A program made the position numbers and the translations under genes. Positions 30,555 to 39,541 of a stretch of DNA of 41,511 nucleotides are shown here, piece by piece. The notes below the pieces were generated by a model. It saw only the letters and a program-made list of their open reading frames with translations, searched no databases and was not told where the DNA came from. This DNA is from Woeseiaceae bacterium (GTDB lineage Bacteria > Pseudomonadota > Gammaproteobacteria > Steroidobacterales > Woeseiaceae). Each line of letters begins with the position of its first letter. Within the stretch, counting starts at the first letter, position 1. The stretch lies in the NCBI GenBank assembly GCA_030066625.1, contig JASJBG010000060.1, positions 1 to 41,511 of the forward strand, given 5' to 3'.

Positions 30555-31586
30555 ATGCCGCGCGCCAACATCCAGTTCGAATTCGACGCGAAACCGGAAC
30601 CCGGCACGGCCATGCCAATTGCCGACGGCGTGCACTGGCTCAGGATGCCGCTGCCATTCGCACTCGACCATATCAATCTCTGGCTTTTCGCGGACGGCGA
30701 TGGCTGGGCTATCGTCGATACGGGCGTGGGCACCGACAAGAGCAAGGAGATCTGGCGCCGGGTCTTCGATGAAACGATGCTGGGCAGGCCGGCGAATCAC
30801 ATCATCGTCACGCACCTGCACCCGGATCACGTGGGCTGCGCAGGCTGGCTGGCCGAACACTTCGACGTCGACCTTTGGATGACGCGCGACGAATACCTGC
30901 TATGCCGCATTCTCGTCGCTGACACGGGCAAGCCCGCGCCCGAGGAAGGCGTCGACTTCTATCGCGCGGCCGGCTTTCCGGACGATGCAATTGCACACTA
31001 CCGCGAGATATTCGGCTTCTTCGGACGCTACGTGTCGCCGCTGCCGGAGGCCTACAAACGGCTCTACGACGGTCTCAAGGGCCCGATCGGCGATCACGAA
31101 TGGGAAGTGGTCGTGGGCCGCGGCCATTCGCCGGAACACGCCTGCTTTTTCTCCGGGGAACTGAACCTGCTGGTCGCCGGCGACCAGGTATTACCGTCGA
31201 TCTCGGCCAACGTGAGCGTCTACCCGACCGAGCCCGAGGCCAACCCGTTGAAGGACTGGATCGACTCGCTAACGGCTATGAAGGACCGCATTCCCGCGGA
31301 CGTGCTGGTGCTGCCTGCACACGGCAAACCGTTTCGCGGCGCGCACGAGCGTATCGACCACCTGGTCGGCGAGCATCGCGTTCGGCTCGATGCGCTGCAC
31401 GACTACCTCGACGAGCCACGCCGCGCCGTCGACGTGTTCCCGGCGCTTTACCGGGCGAAAATTAGCGGTGACAATCTGATTATGGCGACGGGTGAAGCGA
31501 TTGCTCACCTGCACTACCTGCTCGCCGACGATGTCATCACGGCGGAAGCGGATGCCGACGGTGTCATCTGGTACCGGCGGGCCTGA
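30555..31586 (+). CDS. MBL-fold metallo-hydrolase
   Basis: A 343-residue cytoplasmic protein with a complete binuclear metal site: THLHPDHVG (His87, His89, Asp91, His92), GRGHSPEH, AGDQVLP and LPAHG. ATG 30555 follows GAGGATTCACGG. The extended C-terminal helical part (about 250-343) and overall length match MBL-fold hydrolases often annotated near acyl-CoA or amino-acid catabolic genes; some are thioester or lactone hydrolases. It follows the oxidoreductase by 59 bp on the same strand, so a role in handling an acyl-CoA or 2-oxoacid side product is plausible but unproven. It is unrelated in detail to the B1 beta-lactamase at 4458-5243. Confidence 0.88.
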   Translation: MPRANIQFEFDAKPEPGTAMPIADGVHWLRMPLPFALDHINLWLFADGDGWAIVDTGVGTDKSKEIWRRVFDETMLGRPANHIIVTHLHPDHVGCAGWLAEHFDVDLWMTRDEYLLCRILVADTGKPAPEEGVDFYRAAGFPDDAIAHYREIFGFFGRYVSPLPEAYKRLYDGLKGPIGDHEWEVVVGRGHSPEHACFFSGELNLLVAGDQVLPSISANVSVYPTEPEANPLKDWIDSLTAMKDRIPADVLVLPAHGKPFRGAHERIDHLVGEHRVRLDALHDYLDEPRRAVDVFPALYRAKISGDNLIMATGEAIAHLHYLLADDVITAEADADGVIWYRRA

Positions 31587-31602
31587 ATTCTAAGGACGTT
31601 TC

Positions 31603-33354
31603 GTGCTCGAACTACGCTGGACCCTGTTACTCACCCTCGTTCTGACTCTTCTTGCCGGCTGTAGCGAGCCGCCTGCCGACCCGGCGGTCGAAGCGACGGA
31701 TCCCCCGGCTGTCGAAGCGACGGAGGCCCCCGCCATCGAGCAGGCCGTCGACGAAGCCGTCGAACCGCGCGGCCCCGCCGCAGTGGCCACGCCCGATACG
31801 CAGAGTGCCCAGGTTGCCGCGGACATCCTGGCAGCCGGAGGCAACGCGGTCGACGCGTCGATCGCCGTCGGTTTCGCACTCGCCGTGACCGAGCCCGAGG
31901 CCGGCAATATCGGCGGCGGCGGCTTCATGCTGATTCACATCGACGGTGAAGCCTATTTCCTCGACTACCGTGAAACGGCGCCGCTCGCTGCGTACCGCGA
32001 CATGTATCTCGACGAGAACGGCGAGGTCATCGAAGGCGCGAGCCGCGTCGGTCACCTGTCCGTCGGTGTGCCCGGCTCGGTCGCCGGCCTATGGGCGGCG
32101 CACGAGAGATTCGGCAGCCTGCCATGGAAAGATCTCGTCATGCCGGCCGTCAAGCTGGCGCGTGACGGCTTCGTCATCCACGATAAGCTCGCCAGCATGG
32201 GCGAGAACGGCGTCCGCAAGTTCGACGGCAAGACCAACTTCGCCGACTATTTCGCCTCGATGACAGCGGGCGAGGTCTTCAAGCAGCCCGAGCTCGCGGA
32301 CGCACTCGAGCGGATCGCGAACGAGGGCCGCGACGGATTCTATATGGGCAAGACCGCCGAGCTGATGGCCGCCGAGATGGAGCGCGGCGGCGGCCTCATC
32401 ACCCGCGAGGACCTGGCCAACTACGAGGCGATCTGGCGCGAGCCGCTGCGCGTCGACTGGCGCGGCTTCGAAATCCTGTCGGCGCCGCCGCCCAGCTCGG
32501 GCGGCTTCGCAATCGTCCAGCTGCTGAAGATCAAGGACCTGCTCGCCGCCGAGTTCGAGGGACTCGGACACAATACGCCGCAGTACATTCACCTGATCGC
32601 CGAAATCCAGAAGCGCGTGTTCGCGGACCGCGCCGAATACCTCGGCGATCCGGACTTCGTCGACGTGCCGATGGAGCAGCTGCTCTCGGCCGAGTACCTG
32701 GTAGAACGCGCCGCCGAGGTGGATCCCGTACGCATCACGCCTGTCGAGGACGTGTTGCCCGGGCTCGACTCCTTCGATACGACGCACTACTCCATCGTCG
32801 ACGGCAATGGCAACGCCGTGTCGACGACGACAACACTGAACCTCAGCTTCGGCAGTGGCGTCGTCGTCGAGGGCGCGGGCTTCCTGCTCAACGATGAAAT
32901 GGATGACTTCAGCGCCAAGCCTGGCGTGCCGAACGCGTTCGGCGTCGTCGGCAGCGTCGCCAACGAGATCCAGCCTGGCAAACGCATGCTGTCATCGATG
33001 TCGCCGACGATCCTGCTCAAGGACGGCGAGGTTGAGATGGTCGTTGGTACGCCGGGCGGCTCGACGATCTTCACGTCCGTATTCCAGACGATGGTCAACC
33101 TGCTCGATCACGGCAAAGAACCACTCGACGCCGTCGGCTCGACGCGCTTCCATCATCAGCTGCTGCCGGCGAACGTCATCATGTACAGCCGCGGCGTACC
33201 GCTGGATGACGAAGTACTCGCGGCACTGGCCGAGCGCGGCTACAGGACTGTGCCGCGCCAGTTCGGCGACGTCATGGTCATCGTCCGCGACGGCGACGGC
33301 TGGGCCGCCGCGGCGGATCCTCGCAATCGCGGCGAGTCCCGCATTCTCGAGTGA
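31603..33354 (+). CDS. ggt: gamma-glutamyltransferase, lipoprotein form
   Basis: A 583-residue Ntn-hydrolase precursor. It begins with GTG 31603 after AAGGA and has a lipobox (LLAGC, Cys20), then an acidic Pro/Glu/Ala linker. The large-subunit part shows GGNAVDASIAVGFALAVTEPEAGNIGGGGFML; autocleavage is predicted before the catalytic Thr of DTTHYSIVD (Thr391 or Thr392), giving a small subunit with LNDEMDDFS and SSMSPTI motifs. The enzyme cleaves gamma-glutamyl bonds of glutathione and gamma-glutamyl amino acids in the periplasm. Most Gram-negative GGTs are soluble; membrane anchoring is notable. The gene is 16 bp after the MBL hydrolase and overlaps the DUF2341 gene. Confidence 0.95.
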   Translation: MLELRWTLLLTLVLTLLAGCSEPPADPAVEATDPPAVEATEAPAIEQAVDEAVEPRGPAAVATPDTQSAQVAADILAAGGNAVDASIAVGFALAVTEPEAGNIGGGGFMLIHIDGEAYFLDYRETAPLAAYRDMYLDENGEVIEGASRVGHLSVGVPGSVAGLWAAHERFGSLPWKDLVMPAVKLARDGFVIHDKLASMGENGVRKFDGKTNFADYFASMTAGEVFKQPELADALERIANEGRDGFYMGKTAELMAAEMERGGGLITREDLANYEAIWREPLRVDWRGFEILSAPPPSSGGFAIVQLLKIKDLLAAEFEGLGHNTPQYIHLIAEIQKRVFADRAEYLGDPDFVDVPMEQLLSAEYLVERAAEVDPVRITPVEDVLPGLDSFDTTHYSIVDGNGNAVSTTTTLNLSFGSGVVVEGAGFLLNDEMDDFSAKPGVPNAFGVVGSVANEIQPGKRMLSSMSPTILLKDGEVEMVVGTPGGSTIFTSVFQTMVNLLDHGKEPLDAVGSTRFHHQLLPANVIMYSRGVPLDDEVLAALAERGYRTVPRQFGDVMVIVRDGDGWAAAADPRNRGESRILE

Positions 33355-34949
33355 CCAGTCGGCGGGCATCGCTTGTTGCGGCAGCGCTCGCGCTGCTGCT
33401 CGCCGCTGCCACCGCCGGCGCAGCGACCAGTCTCTGGTGGGACACGAGCTACGCACGGCGCTTCAACGTCACCGTCGCCACCGGGCCGAATCTGCCCGAC
33501 CGCGGCTACCAGGCTTACACGGCACGCGTCGCGACGCTCGACACGCAGTCGCTCATCGCCGCCGGAGAACTGCAGCCTGACTGCGACGACCTGCGGGTGC
33601 TGTACTACGACGGCATAGGCTGGCAGGAGCTTCCGCGCCACGTCATCGACTGTGATTCCGCCAGCACGGATATTCGCTTCGCGCTCGCCGCCGACATTCC
33701 GGCGAACAGCAGCGATACGAACTACTACCTCTACTATGGCAACCCGTCGGCCGGCGCACCCGCAAGCCTGAGCCCCACCAACGTCTACCTGTGGTTCGAC
33801 GATGCGAGCGTCGACCGGCAGGGCGACTACACGCGCGGCCGGGTCGATGCGTGGCACGGCACCGGCTGGGACAACTCGCTCACGTGGAACCCGTCTGGCT
33901 ACTACACCTACGACACGGGCGACAACTTCACGAGCGGCTATCGGCGCGCGATCGACGAGCGCGATGTCTACGTCGAAGCCGAGTTCTTTCACACCGGCTG
34001 CTACCAGCTCAACCAGACAACCGGCCTGCTGGTACGCGGCATCATCCAGGGCGGCTCCGCCGGCAGCGAGCGTTCGAACCACTACTACGCCAGCAATCGC
34101 GGCCACTATCCCGGCTGCCAGGCGAACGGTTACACGCACGACGGCGACATTGTCAGGAACCAGCGCACGGTAACCGCCGTCAACGGGCCAAACCCGCCGC
34201 CCGTCGTTCCCAATACGTGGCGACGCCAGGGGGTCGCCGCCTGGCTCACGTCGCCGACGCGGCTCGCGTTTTGGGACGAGGACTCGACCGCGAGCTGGAG
34301 CGCGCTCGGCTGGCCGTCGAATGCGAACCTGCAGATCTCGGGCTCGGATGCCAACGACAACCCGGGCCGCGGTTTCGCGGCGATCATGACCGCGCAGGAC
34401 CGTGCCCGCGTACGCAACGTCCTGATGCGGCGCTACGTGGCACCCGAACCCGTGCTGACGCTGTCGGCGGAGACGCAGCCGCCCGTCATCGTGCTGCAGA
34501 AATCCGTCAACGCGGTTTACGACCCCGTCAACAACACGAGCAACGCGAAGGCCATACCGGGCTCGTGGGTCGAGTACACCTTCGTCGCGACCAACTCGGG
34601 ATCCGGGAGCATTGACTCGGAATCCCTGCTGGTAACCGACCCGCTGGCCGCTAACGTCGAGCTGTTTGTCGGCGACCTCGGTTTGCCGGGCAGCGGACCC
34701 GTCGAGTTCACGGATGGCATCGGCCCGGCCGCAAGCGGCCTGAGCTTCACGTACGGCGGCCTAAACGACCCCGGAGATGACGTCGAGTTCTCGACGGACG
34801 GTACCGACTGGAGCTATGTGCCGACGCCGGATGGCGCCGGTTTCGACCCGGCAGTTCGCTATGTGCGCATTAATCCGGGCGGCAGTTTCGCGGGCGCCTC
34901 GGGAACGCCCACCGAATTCCGGCTGCGCATGCGCGTCAGGGTGCGGTGA
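33351..34949 (+). CDS. secreted DUF2341-domain protein
   Basis: A 532-residue protein starting at GTG 33351, overlapping the gamma-glutamyltransferase stop by four bases. The signal peptide (LVAAALALLLAAATAGA) is followed by WWDTSYARRFNVTVAT, a typical DUF2341 opening, and NNYYLYYGNPSAGAP-type strands (residues ~25-150); a middle region of aromatic beta sequence has cysteine pairs; and the C-terminal part (about 385-530) resembles DUF11-like repeats with PGSWVEYTFVATNSGSGSIDSESLLVTDPL. Such proteins are secreted or surface-attached and thought to bind carbohydrate or act as adhesins. No C-terminal sorting helix is visible, so how it is retained is not clear. Its link to the enzyme upstream is only genetic. 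Confidence 0.8.
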   Translation: MTSRRASLVAAALALLLAAATAGAATSLWWDTSYARRFNVTVATGPNLPDRGYQAYTARVATLDTQSLIAAGELQPDCDDLRVLYYDGIGWQELPRHVIDCDSASTDIRFALAADIPANSSDTNYYLYYGNPSAGAPASLSPTNVYLWFDDASVDRQGDYTRGRVDAWHGTGWDNSLTWNPSGYYTYDTGDNFTSGYRRAIDERDVYVEAEFFHTGCYQLNQTTGLLVRGIIQGGSAGSERSNHYYASNRGHYPGCQANGYTHDGDIVRNQRTVTAVNGPNPPPVVPNTWRRQGVAAWLTSPTRLAFWDEDSTASWSALGWPSNANLQISGSDANDNPGRGFAAIMTAQDRARVRNVLMRRYVAPEPVLTLSAETQPPVIVLQKSVNAVYDPVNNTSNAKAIPGSWVEYTFVATNSGSGSIDSESLLVTDPLAANVELFVGDLGLPGSGPVEFTDGIGPAASGLSFTYGGLNDPGDDVEFSTDGTDWSYVPTPDGAGFDPAVRYVRINPGGSFAGASGTPTEFRLRMRVRVR

Positions 34950-34952
34950 GGA

Positions 34953-36359
34953 TCAACTCGTAAAGCCAACCGCATCACCCAGGTGAATACTCAGCACGAG
35001 GAACACTCCCGCAAGCGCGAATATCTTGATCAGCAGCGGACCCACGAAACGTACCCAGGCCGTATAGGGGATCTTGCCTAGCGCCAGCGCACCCATGACC
35101 AGCGCGCTCGTGGGCACGATCATATTCGTAAAGCCATCGCCGAACTGAAACGCCAGCACGGCCGTCTGCTGCGGCACGTCGGTCAACGTCGCCAGCGGCG
35201 ACATGATTGGCATCGTGACGTAGGCCTGGCCGCTGCCTGACGGAATGAACAGGTTACAGACCGTCTGCACGAGTAGCATGCCGAGCGCGGACACTTCGGC
35301 GCCGGTGCCCTCGAGTGACTGCGCGATGTAGTGAATGATCGTGTCCATGATGTGGCCTTCGGACAGCACGACCTCGATCGTTCTTGCAAAGCCGACAATC
35401 AGCGCCGCGGCCGTCATGCCCGCTGCGCCGCGGATGAACGCGCGGCTCGTATCGCCCGCGGACAATCCGCCGATAGCGGCACCAACGAGGCCGATGCCGA
35501 AAAATACGGCGTTGAGCTCGGCAATGTACCAGCCGTAGTTTTTCGAACCCCAGACGAACAGGACGATGCCGAGCACGAATACGACCAGCACGCCGATGCG
35601 GCGGCCGTTCAGATCGTCGTCGTCCGGCGACTCGAAGCCGGTCGTGTAGTCGACGTCGGCGACGAGGCTCTGACTGGGATCCTTCCGGACGCGCATCGCG
35701 TAGCGATAGATGTGATGGAAGGCGAGCGCGAGAAAGACGAACATCATCGCGAGCCGCGCGCCGGAGCCGGACATCAGCGGCACACCGGCGATGTTCTGCG
35801 CGATGATGACGCCGAACGGATTGGTGCCGGCGCAGGCCCAGCCGATGCCGTACGGCACCCAGACCATGCCCATCGCAACAATCGCGTCCATGCGCATCGC
35901 CAGGCTCATGGACACGAGGATGGGTATCAACGGCACGTATTCCTCGCCCATGCCGATCGTGTAAGACGCGATGCTGAACAGCAACAGACAGCCCGCAATC
36001 AGGATCCACGGTCGGCCCCCAAGCCGGGCCACTGCACGGTGCAGACCCGCATCGATCGCGCCGGTCTCGCGCAGGATTTCGATGATGCCGCCGACGATGA
36101 AGATCAAAAAGATGATCTCCTGCGCCGACTCGAAGCCCTTGGTTAGCGATAGCAGGAATTGCCACGGCGCCATCGTGACCTTCGACTCGGCATCGGCCGG
36201 GTCGTAGGTGCCGGCAACCACCTGCATCCGGTTCGGATTGTCGGCAGACGGTTCACGATCGAACTGCCCCTGCGGGACGACGTAGCTCAACAGCTGAGCG
36301 ACGATAATGATCGAGAAGATGAGCACGAGCGAGTCGATGGACCAACCGCGCGATTTCAT
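34953..36359 (-). CDS. YfcC family (anaerobic C4-dicarboxylate carrier-like) membrane transporter
   Basis: A 468-residue inner-membrane carrier with about 12 hydrophobic segments. Motifs include SYVVPQGQFDRE, EIIFLIFIVGGIIEILRETGAI, GMGEEYVPLIPILVSMSLAMRMD, GTNPFGVIIAQNIAGVPLMSGSGARLAMMF, and FIPSGSGQAYVTMPIMSPLATLTDVPQQTAVLAFQFGDGFTNMIVPTS, the pattern of the YfcC/ArcD-like (ion transporter superfamily) group. Such proteins move amino acids or dicarboxylates. It ends convergent with the DUF2341 gene, 3 bp apart. Given its neighbours, uptake of amino acids or peptides produced by the gamma-glutamyltransferase is an appealing but unsupported idea. The start ATG 36359 is clear. Confidence 0.88.
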   Translation of the reverse strand: MKSRGWSIDSLVLIFSIIIVAQLLSYVVPQGQFDREPSADNPNRMQVVAGTYDPADAESKVTMAPWQFLLSLTKGFESAQEIIFLIFIVGGIIEILRETGAIDAGLHRAVARLGGRPWILIAGCLLLFSIASYTIGMGEEYVPLIPILVSMSLAMRMDAIVAMGMVWVPYGIGWACAGTNPFGVIIAQNIAGVPLMSGSGARLAMMFVFLALAFHHIYRYAMRVRKDPSQSLVADVDYTTGFESPDDDDLNGRRIGVLVVFVLGIVLFVWGSKNYGWYIAELNAVFFGIGLVGAAIGGLSAGDTSRAFIRGAAGMTAAALIVGFARTIEVVLSEGHIMDTIIHYIAQSLEGTGAEVSALGMLLVQTVCNLFIPSGSGQAYVTMPIMSPLATLTDVPQQTAVLAFQFGDGFTNMIVPTSALVMGALALGKIPYTAWVRFVGPLLIKIFALAGVFLVLSIHLGDAVGFTS

Positions 36360-36427
36360 AGGCTGCCTTTATTGTTCTTGTCTGCGGCCAAAGACTAGCG
36401 CAGCACCGCAGGATTCGCACATAAAAA

Positions 36428-36448
36428 AGCCGGCGCGTAGCGCCGGCT
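36428..36448 (-). terminator. Rho-independent terminator for the repeat-protein gene
   Basis: Nine-bp stem AGCCGGCGC / GCGCCGGCT with a GTA loop, followed on the minus strand by a T-run (plus-strand A-run 36423-36427, adjoining the stem A). It lies 38 bp downstream of the stop of the minus-strand gene at 36487-36840. Confidence 0.88.
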
Positions 36449-36486
36449 CAGGTTCGTCAGGAGGCGTGTGCGGGGGGAGATAAAGC

Positions 36487-36840
36487 CTATTGACGATTTT
36501 GTCTGCGATCCGTGCGTCGGTCGAGCTTGCGATTCGCGCGCTCGCCGCGGCGATCGTTGCGCGCATCGGCCCGGTCGCCCTTGCTGTCGAGTCGACGGTC
36601 GACGCGGTCGCCGGTTCGCTCGAGGCGGTTTGCCGCTCGCTCGTAACCGGCCGCCTCGGCACGGTCCGACTTGCGGTCCAGGCGGTTCTCGATTCGGTCG
36701 CCGCGATTGTCGAGATGCGTTTCGATCCGGTCACCGCGGTCGTCGAAGCGCTCCTCGACGCGGTCGCCGGCGTCGGCGAATGCCGCGTCTATGCAAAACA
36801 GCAGGCCGATGACGATGAGGATTCCCTTCTTGATGTCCAT
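36487..36840 (-). CDS. secreted protein made of 11-residue charged repeats
   Basis: A 117-residue protein: a signal peptide (KKGILIVIGLLFCIDAAFA) and then repeats of 11 residues beginning G-D-R-(I/V)-E, seen as GDRVEERFDDR, GDRIETHLDNR, GDRIENRLDRK, a diverged section, GDRVDRRLDSK, GDRADARNDRR and GERANRKLDRR. About eight units cover residues 25-116. Eleven-residue periodicity with hydrophobic i/i+4 positions suggests a continuous charged amphipathic helix (hendecad coil). Similar GDRI-repeat proteins occur as hypotheticals in related bacteria; no function is established. A strong terminator follows, so it forms its own transcription unit, 131 bp from the divergent DUF502 gene. Confidence 0.8.
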   Translation of the reverse strand: MDIKKGILIVIGLLFCIDAAFADAGDRVEERFDDRGDRIETHLDNRGDRIENRLDRKSDRAEAAGYERAANRLERTGDRVDRRLDSKGDRADARNDRRGERANRKLDRRTDRRQNRQ

Positions 36841-36971
36841 ATCCTTAACTCCTTGAAAATTCGGGCAGATTCACTAGCTGTTCGGTACTATCAACGCGCG
36901 CGGTCGGCATCGGTTGACGCGGGAGCCGGCAAAATGTGCGCATTATGTAAATCCGCTGGACGGAGGATGCC

Positions 36972-37592
36972 GTGAGACGATTCCTGGGATTCATCAAGAC
37001 GACCGCGCTCGGCGGACTGCTCGTCATCATTCCCATTTCCATCGTGCTGTTCGTGTTGGGGCAGCTGTTCTGGGGCCTGTACGGGGTTTCCACGGCGATT
37101 ATCGAGTCTCCTGCCGTGCAGCGATTCGACCTGGGACTCGATGACGCTGCCATCATCGTCGGCGTCACTCTCGCCGCCCTGATCGGTCTCTGCTTCTTCA
37201 CCGGGCTCGTGGTCAGAACCCGCCTGGGCGAAGCGCTCAAAGGCTGGTTCGGCCGCAATGTTGCACCGAAGATTCCGTTGTACCGGGCCCTGTCGAACCT
37301 GACCAAGCGCGTAGCCGGCGTCGAGGGTCACGAGTTCGCGCCCGTTGAGATCGACCTGTACGGCTCATCGGCGCGGGCGCTGGGTTTTCTCGTCGAGGAG
37401 ATCGACGCGGACCGCTGCGCCGTCTTCGTACCGACCGCACCCGTAGCCACGGTCGGCAACGTGTTCATCGTCGCGCGCGAACGGGTGACTTTTCTCGAGG
37501 CGAGCGTCTCCGACGCGGTGGGGATCATCACGCAGTGGGGCGTCGACGCGCAGGATCTGTACAGAAAGAGAAAGGCAGCGCCCGCGTCGTAG
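36972..37592 (+). CDS. DUF502 membrane protein
   Basis: A 206-residue protein starting at GTG 36972 after GGAGG. Two membrane helices (about residues 10-35 and 58-82) are followed by RTRLGEALKGWFGRNVAPKIPLYRALSNLTKRV, the DUF502 core, and a soluble domain with LVEEIDADRCAVFVPTAPVATVGNVFIVARERVTFLEASVSDAVGIITQWG. Family function is unknown; it is a widespread integral inner-membrane protein. The end lies 15 bp before a bidirectional terminator shared with the convergent stress-protein gene. Confidence 0.9.
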   Translation: MRRFLGFIKTTALGGLLVIIPISIVLFVLGQLFWGLYGVSTAIIESPAVQRFDLGLDDAAIIVGVTLAALIGLCFFTGLVVRTRLGEALKGWFGRNVAPKIPLYRALSNLTKRVAGVEGHEFAPVEIDLYGSSARALGFLVEEIDADRCAVFVPTAPVATVGNVFIVARERVTFLEASVSDAVGIITQWGVDAQDLYRKRKAAPAS

Positions 37593-37606
37593 ATGCCCGA
37601 TATGAA

Positions 37607-37629
37607 AACGCGGGCTCGAGGCCCGCGTT
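37607..37629. terminator. bidirectional terminator between DUF502 and universal stress protein genes
   Basis: Nine-bp stem AACGCGGGC / GCCCGCGTT with a TCGAG loop. On the minus strand it continues into TTTTCATA and would stop the stress-protein transcript; on the plus strand it follows the DUF502 stop by 15 bp, without a clear T-run. Confidence 0.75.
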
Positions 37630-37652
37630 GCCACCGATTCGCCGGACGAGCC

Positions 37653-38480
37653 CTAGCTGTGTAGTGTAAAGACCGGGATTTTCGCCTCCCGCAACAGGTA
37701 CTCGGTCGTGCCGCCAAACACCTTCTCGCGCCAGCGGCTGCGCGAGTATGCGCCGGAGACGAGCATGTCGGCACCGACGTCCCTGTAGGCGCCCATGAGC
37801 TCCGCCTCGATGTCGCGGCCGCGCGTGTCGACACGATCGGCCTTCACGCCCCAGTGCTTGAGGTAGGTCGCGACCTGCGTCGACTTGGGACCGGGCCGAT
37901 CCTCGGAACCGCAGGTGATGATCGTGACCTCGTCCGCGGTGGTCAGCAACGGCAATGCCGCCCGAACCGCTCGTGCCGCCTCCGAGCTCTGGTTCCAGCC
38001 GATGGCGATTCGCCGACCGATACGCCGGCGAGACGCCTGCGGCAGTATCAGCACGGGACTGGCCGACTCGAGCAGCGCCGCGCTCAGAAACATGTCCGCA
38101 ACAGTCCCGGACTTCGCCGGCCGTGAAACGACCACCAGGTCGGATACGGGACCGACGATGCCCATCAGGATCTCGGGCGAGCCCACCTTCTCCTGCCAGA
38201 GTGCACCGGGTTCGACACGCGCACGCTTGATCAGGTCATAGCCGTGCTGCTCAGCGACGCCCTGGTACAGGCTCTTCGCCGCGTCAGGTGCCTTCTTGGT
38301 GCTTTTCTTGCGCCACGCTGCGTCCGCGAACGCCGTTCCCAGCGATACCTCCGAGTAGCGATGGGGGCGCATATGGCAGCCGCTGACGCAGGCGCCGACT
38401 CGCTTGCCGATATCGAACGCCGTCGCGAGCGCGCGGGCGCACTCGGGTCGGTCAGCGACAGGTACCAGGATAACTCGCAT
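37653..38480 (-). CDS. tandem universal stress protein (UspA family)
   Basis: A 275-residue cytoplasmic protein of two Usp-like halves. The first (MRVILVPVADRPECARALATAFDIGKRV to about residue 145) is degenerate. The second starts at IGRRIAIGWNQSSEAARAVRAALPLL and ends with GADMLVSGAYSRSRWREKVFGGTTEYLLREAKIPVFTLHS, where the G-x-x-x-R-x-x-x-x-x-G-x-x-T-x-x-x-L pattern resembles the ATP-binding glycine motif of Usp proteins. Such proteins are linked to stress survival and often bind ATP. No regulator is adjacent. It is transcribed from 38480 toward a terminator at 37607-37629. Confidence 0.88.
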   Translation of the reverse strand: MRVILVPVADRPECARALATAFDIGKRVGACVSGCHMRPHRYSEVSLGTAFADAAWRKKSTKKAPDAAKSLYQGVAEQHGYDLIKRARVEPGALWQEKVGSPEILMGIVGPVSDLVVVSRPAKSGTVADMFLSAALLESASPVLILPQASRRRIGRRIAIGWNQSSEAARAVRAALPLLTTADEVTIITCGSEDRPGPKSTQVATYLKHWGVKADRVDTRGRDIEAELMGAYRDVGADMLVSGAYSRSRWREKVFGGTTEYLLREAKIPVFTLHS

Positions 38481-38498
38481 GATCAGGCCTCCGGGGGC

Positions 38499-39491
38499 TT
38501 AGTTTTCAATTTCACCTTCACGAACGATAACCGAGAAATCGCCGAAGTCGTATTCGCGGTTGCCGTCGGTTTGAACGTAGTCACCACTACCGGCAGCAAT
38601 GGTGTCGAACGCAGCGTCGAGTTCGGCCAGGTAGTCGCTCGACACAACTGGCACGTTGTGCGCGGTCATCACCGTATCGACGTCCGCCGCCAGCGCGGCG
38701 AGTCGTGCGGCCGTATCGGCGTAGGCCGAATAGTCCGATCCCTCGATATGCGTGTACAGCGGTGCAAGGTAGAACGTATCGCCGACGAACAACAGCCGGT
38801 TGCCGCGATCGATCAGGCACAGCGCGTCGGGCGCGTGGCCGGGCGTCAGGAGCACCTCGAGCGTCCGCCCGCCGAGATCGATCGTGTCGCCCTCGCCGAC
38901 GATCGTCGAGATGTCGAACGGCCTGATTCGATACGTGTCGGCGTCGAAACCCTCTGGCAGGTCTTTCCAGACCCAGCCCGGGCTCAGGAACTCGGCGACA
39001 GTGGCCGTATCGGTGCCCGCGGCGCGAGCCTTTGTGTACCCGGTATCGCGACCGTAGATGGAATCGAACTGGTAGTTGCCGCCGATGTGATCGTAGTGGG
39101 TGTGTGAATTGAGGACCGCCACGTCGAGGTCGGTCAGCTCGTCGACGACAGCGCCGATGTCGCCGATGCCGAGGCCGGTATCGAACAACAGCGCCCGCTC
39201 GTCGCCCTCGATCAGGAAGGAAATGACTTCCTCGAACTGCCCCGGCTCGTAGATCGCGTAAACCCGGTCACGCACGCGGTAGACCTCGAACCAGTGGCCG
39301 GCCACATCGATGCGTTCGAACGCCGACCATTCGGGCCGCGGCAGCGCATTCCACCAATCGTCTTTGCCGGCGCCGCGGTTCTCGACCTGATCGTTGTCGA
39401 CGACTGCGGCGGGACCGGAAGCCGGCGACGGATCATCGGACTGGCAGGCCATGCAAGTGAGCATGATCAGCAGCATCAGGGGCATTCGCAT
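38499..39491 (-). CDS. MBL-fold metallo-hydrolase, exported lipoprotein-like
   Basis: A 330-residue protein with an N-terminal signal (MRMPLMLLIMLTCMAC, candidate lipid Cys16, although the lipobox is imperfect) and an acidic linker. The metal site is complete: NSHTHYDHIGG (His130, His132, Asp134, His135), TPGHAPD, FVGDTFY and AHN. The extra C-terminal segment includes a long acidic/aromatic tail. It resembles general periplasmic MBL-fold hydrolases rather than beta-lactamases: no B1 Cys ligand motif (GGCL) is present. The substrate is unknown. It starts 50 bp from the divergent glycosyltransferase gene and ends 18 bp from the stress-protein gene on the same strand. Confidence 0.85.
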   Translation of the reverse strand: MRMPLMLLIMLTCMACQSDDPSPASGPAAVVDNDQVENRGAGKDDWWNALPRPEWSAFERIDVAGHWFEVYRVRDRVYAIYEPGQFEEVISFLIEGDERALLFDTGLGIGDIGAVVDELTDLDVAVLNSHTHYDHIGGNYQFDSIYGRDTGYTKARAAGTDTATVAEFLSPGWVWKDLPEGFDADTYRIRPFDISTIVGEGDTIDLGGRTLEVLLTPGHAPDALCLIDRGNRLLFVGDTFYLAPLYTHIEGSDYSAYADTAARLAALAADVDTVMTAHNVPVVSSDYLAELDAAFDTIAAGSGDYVQTDGNREYDFGDFSVIVREGEIEN

Positions 39492-39541
39492 GCAGCGGAC
39501 TTTAGCAGATAGCGTCCGCGGCTGTGGTAGATTGGCGCGCC

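Noticed and set aside
29251-30618. Minus-strand ORF of 455 codons
   Set aside because: Antisense to the indolepyruvate oxidoreductase gamma region; no recognisable motif.
38499-39491. Second beta-lactamase
   Set aside because: It has the MBL metal site but lacks the B1 Cys motif and the SLGN loop; classed as a general MBL-fold hydrolase.
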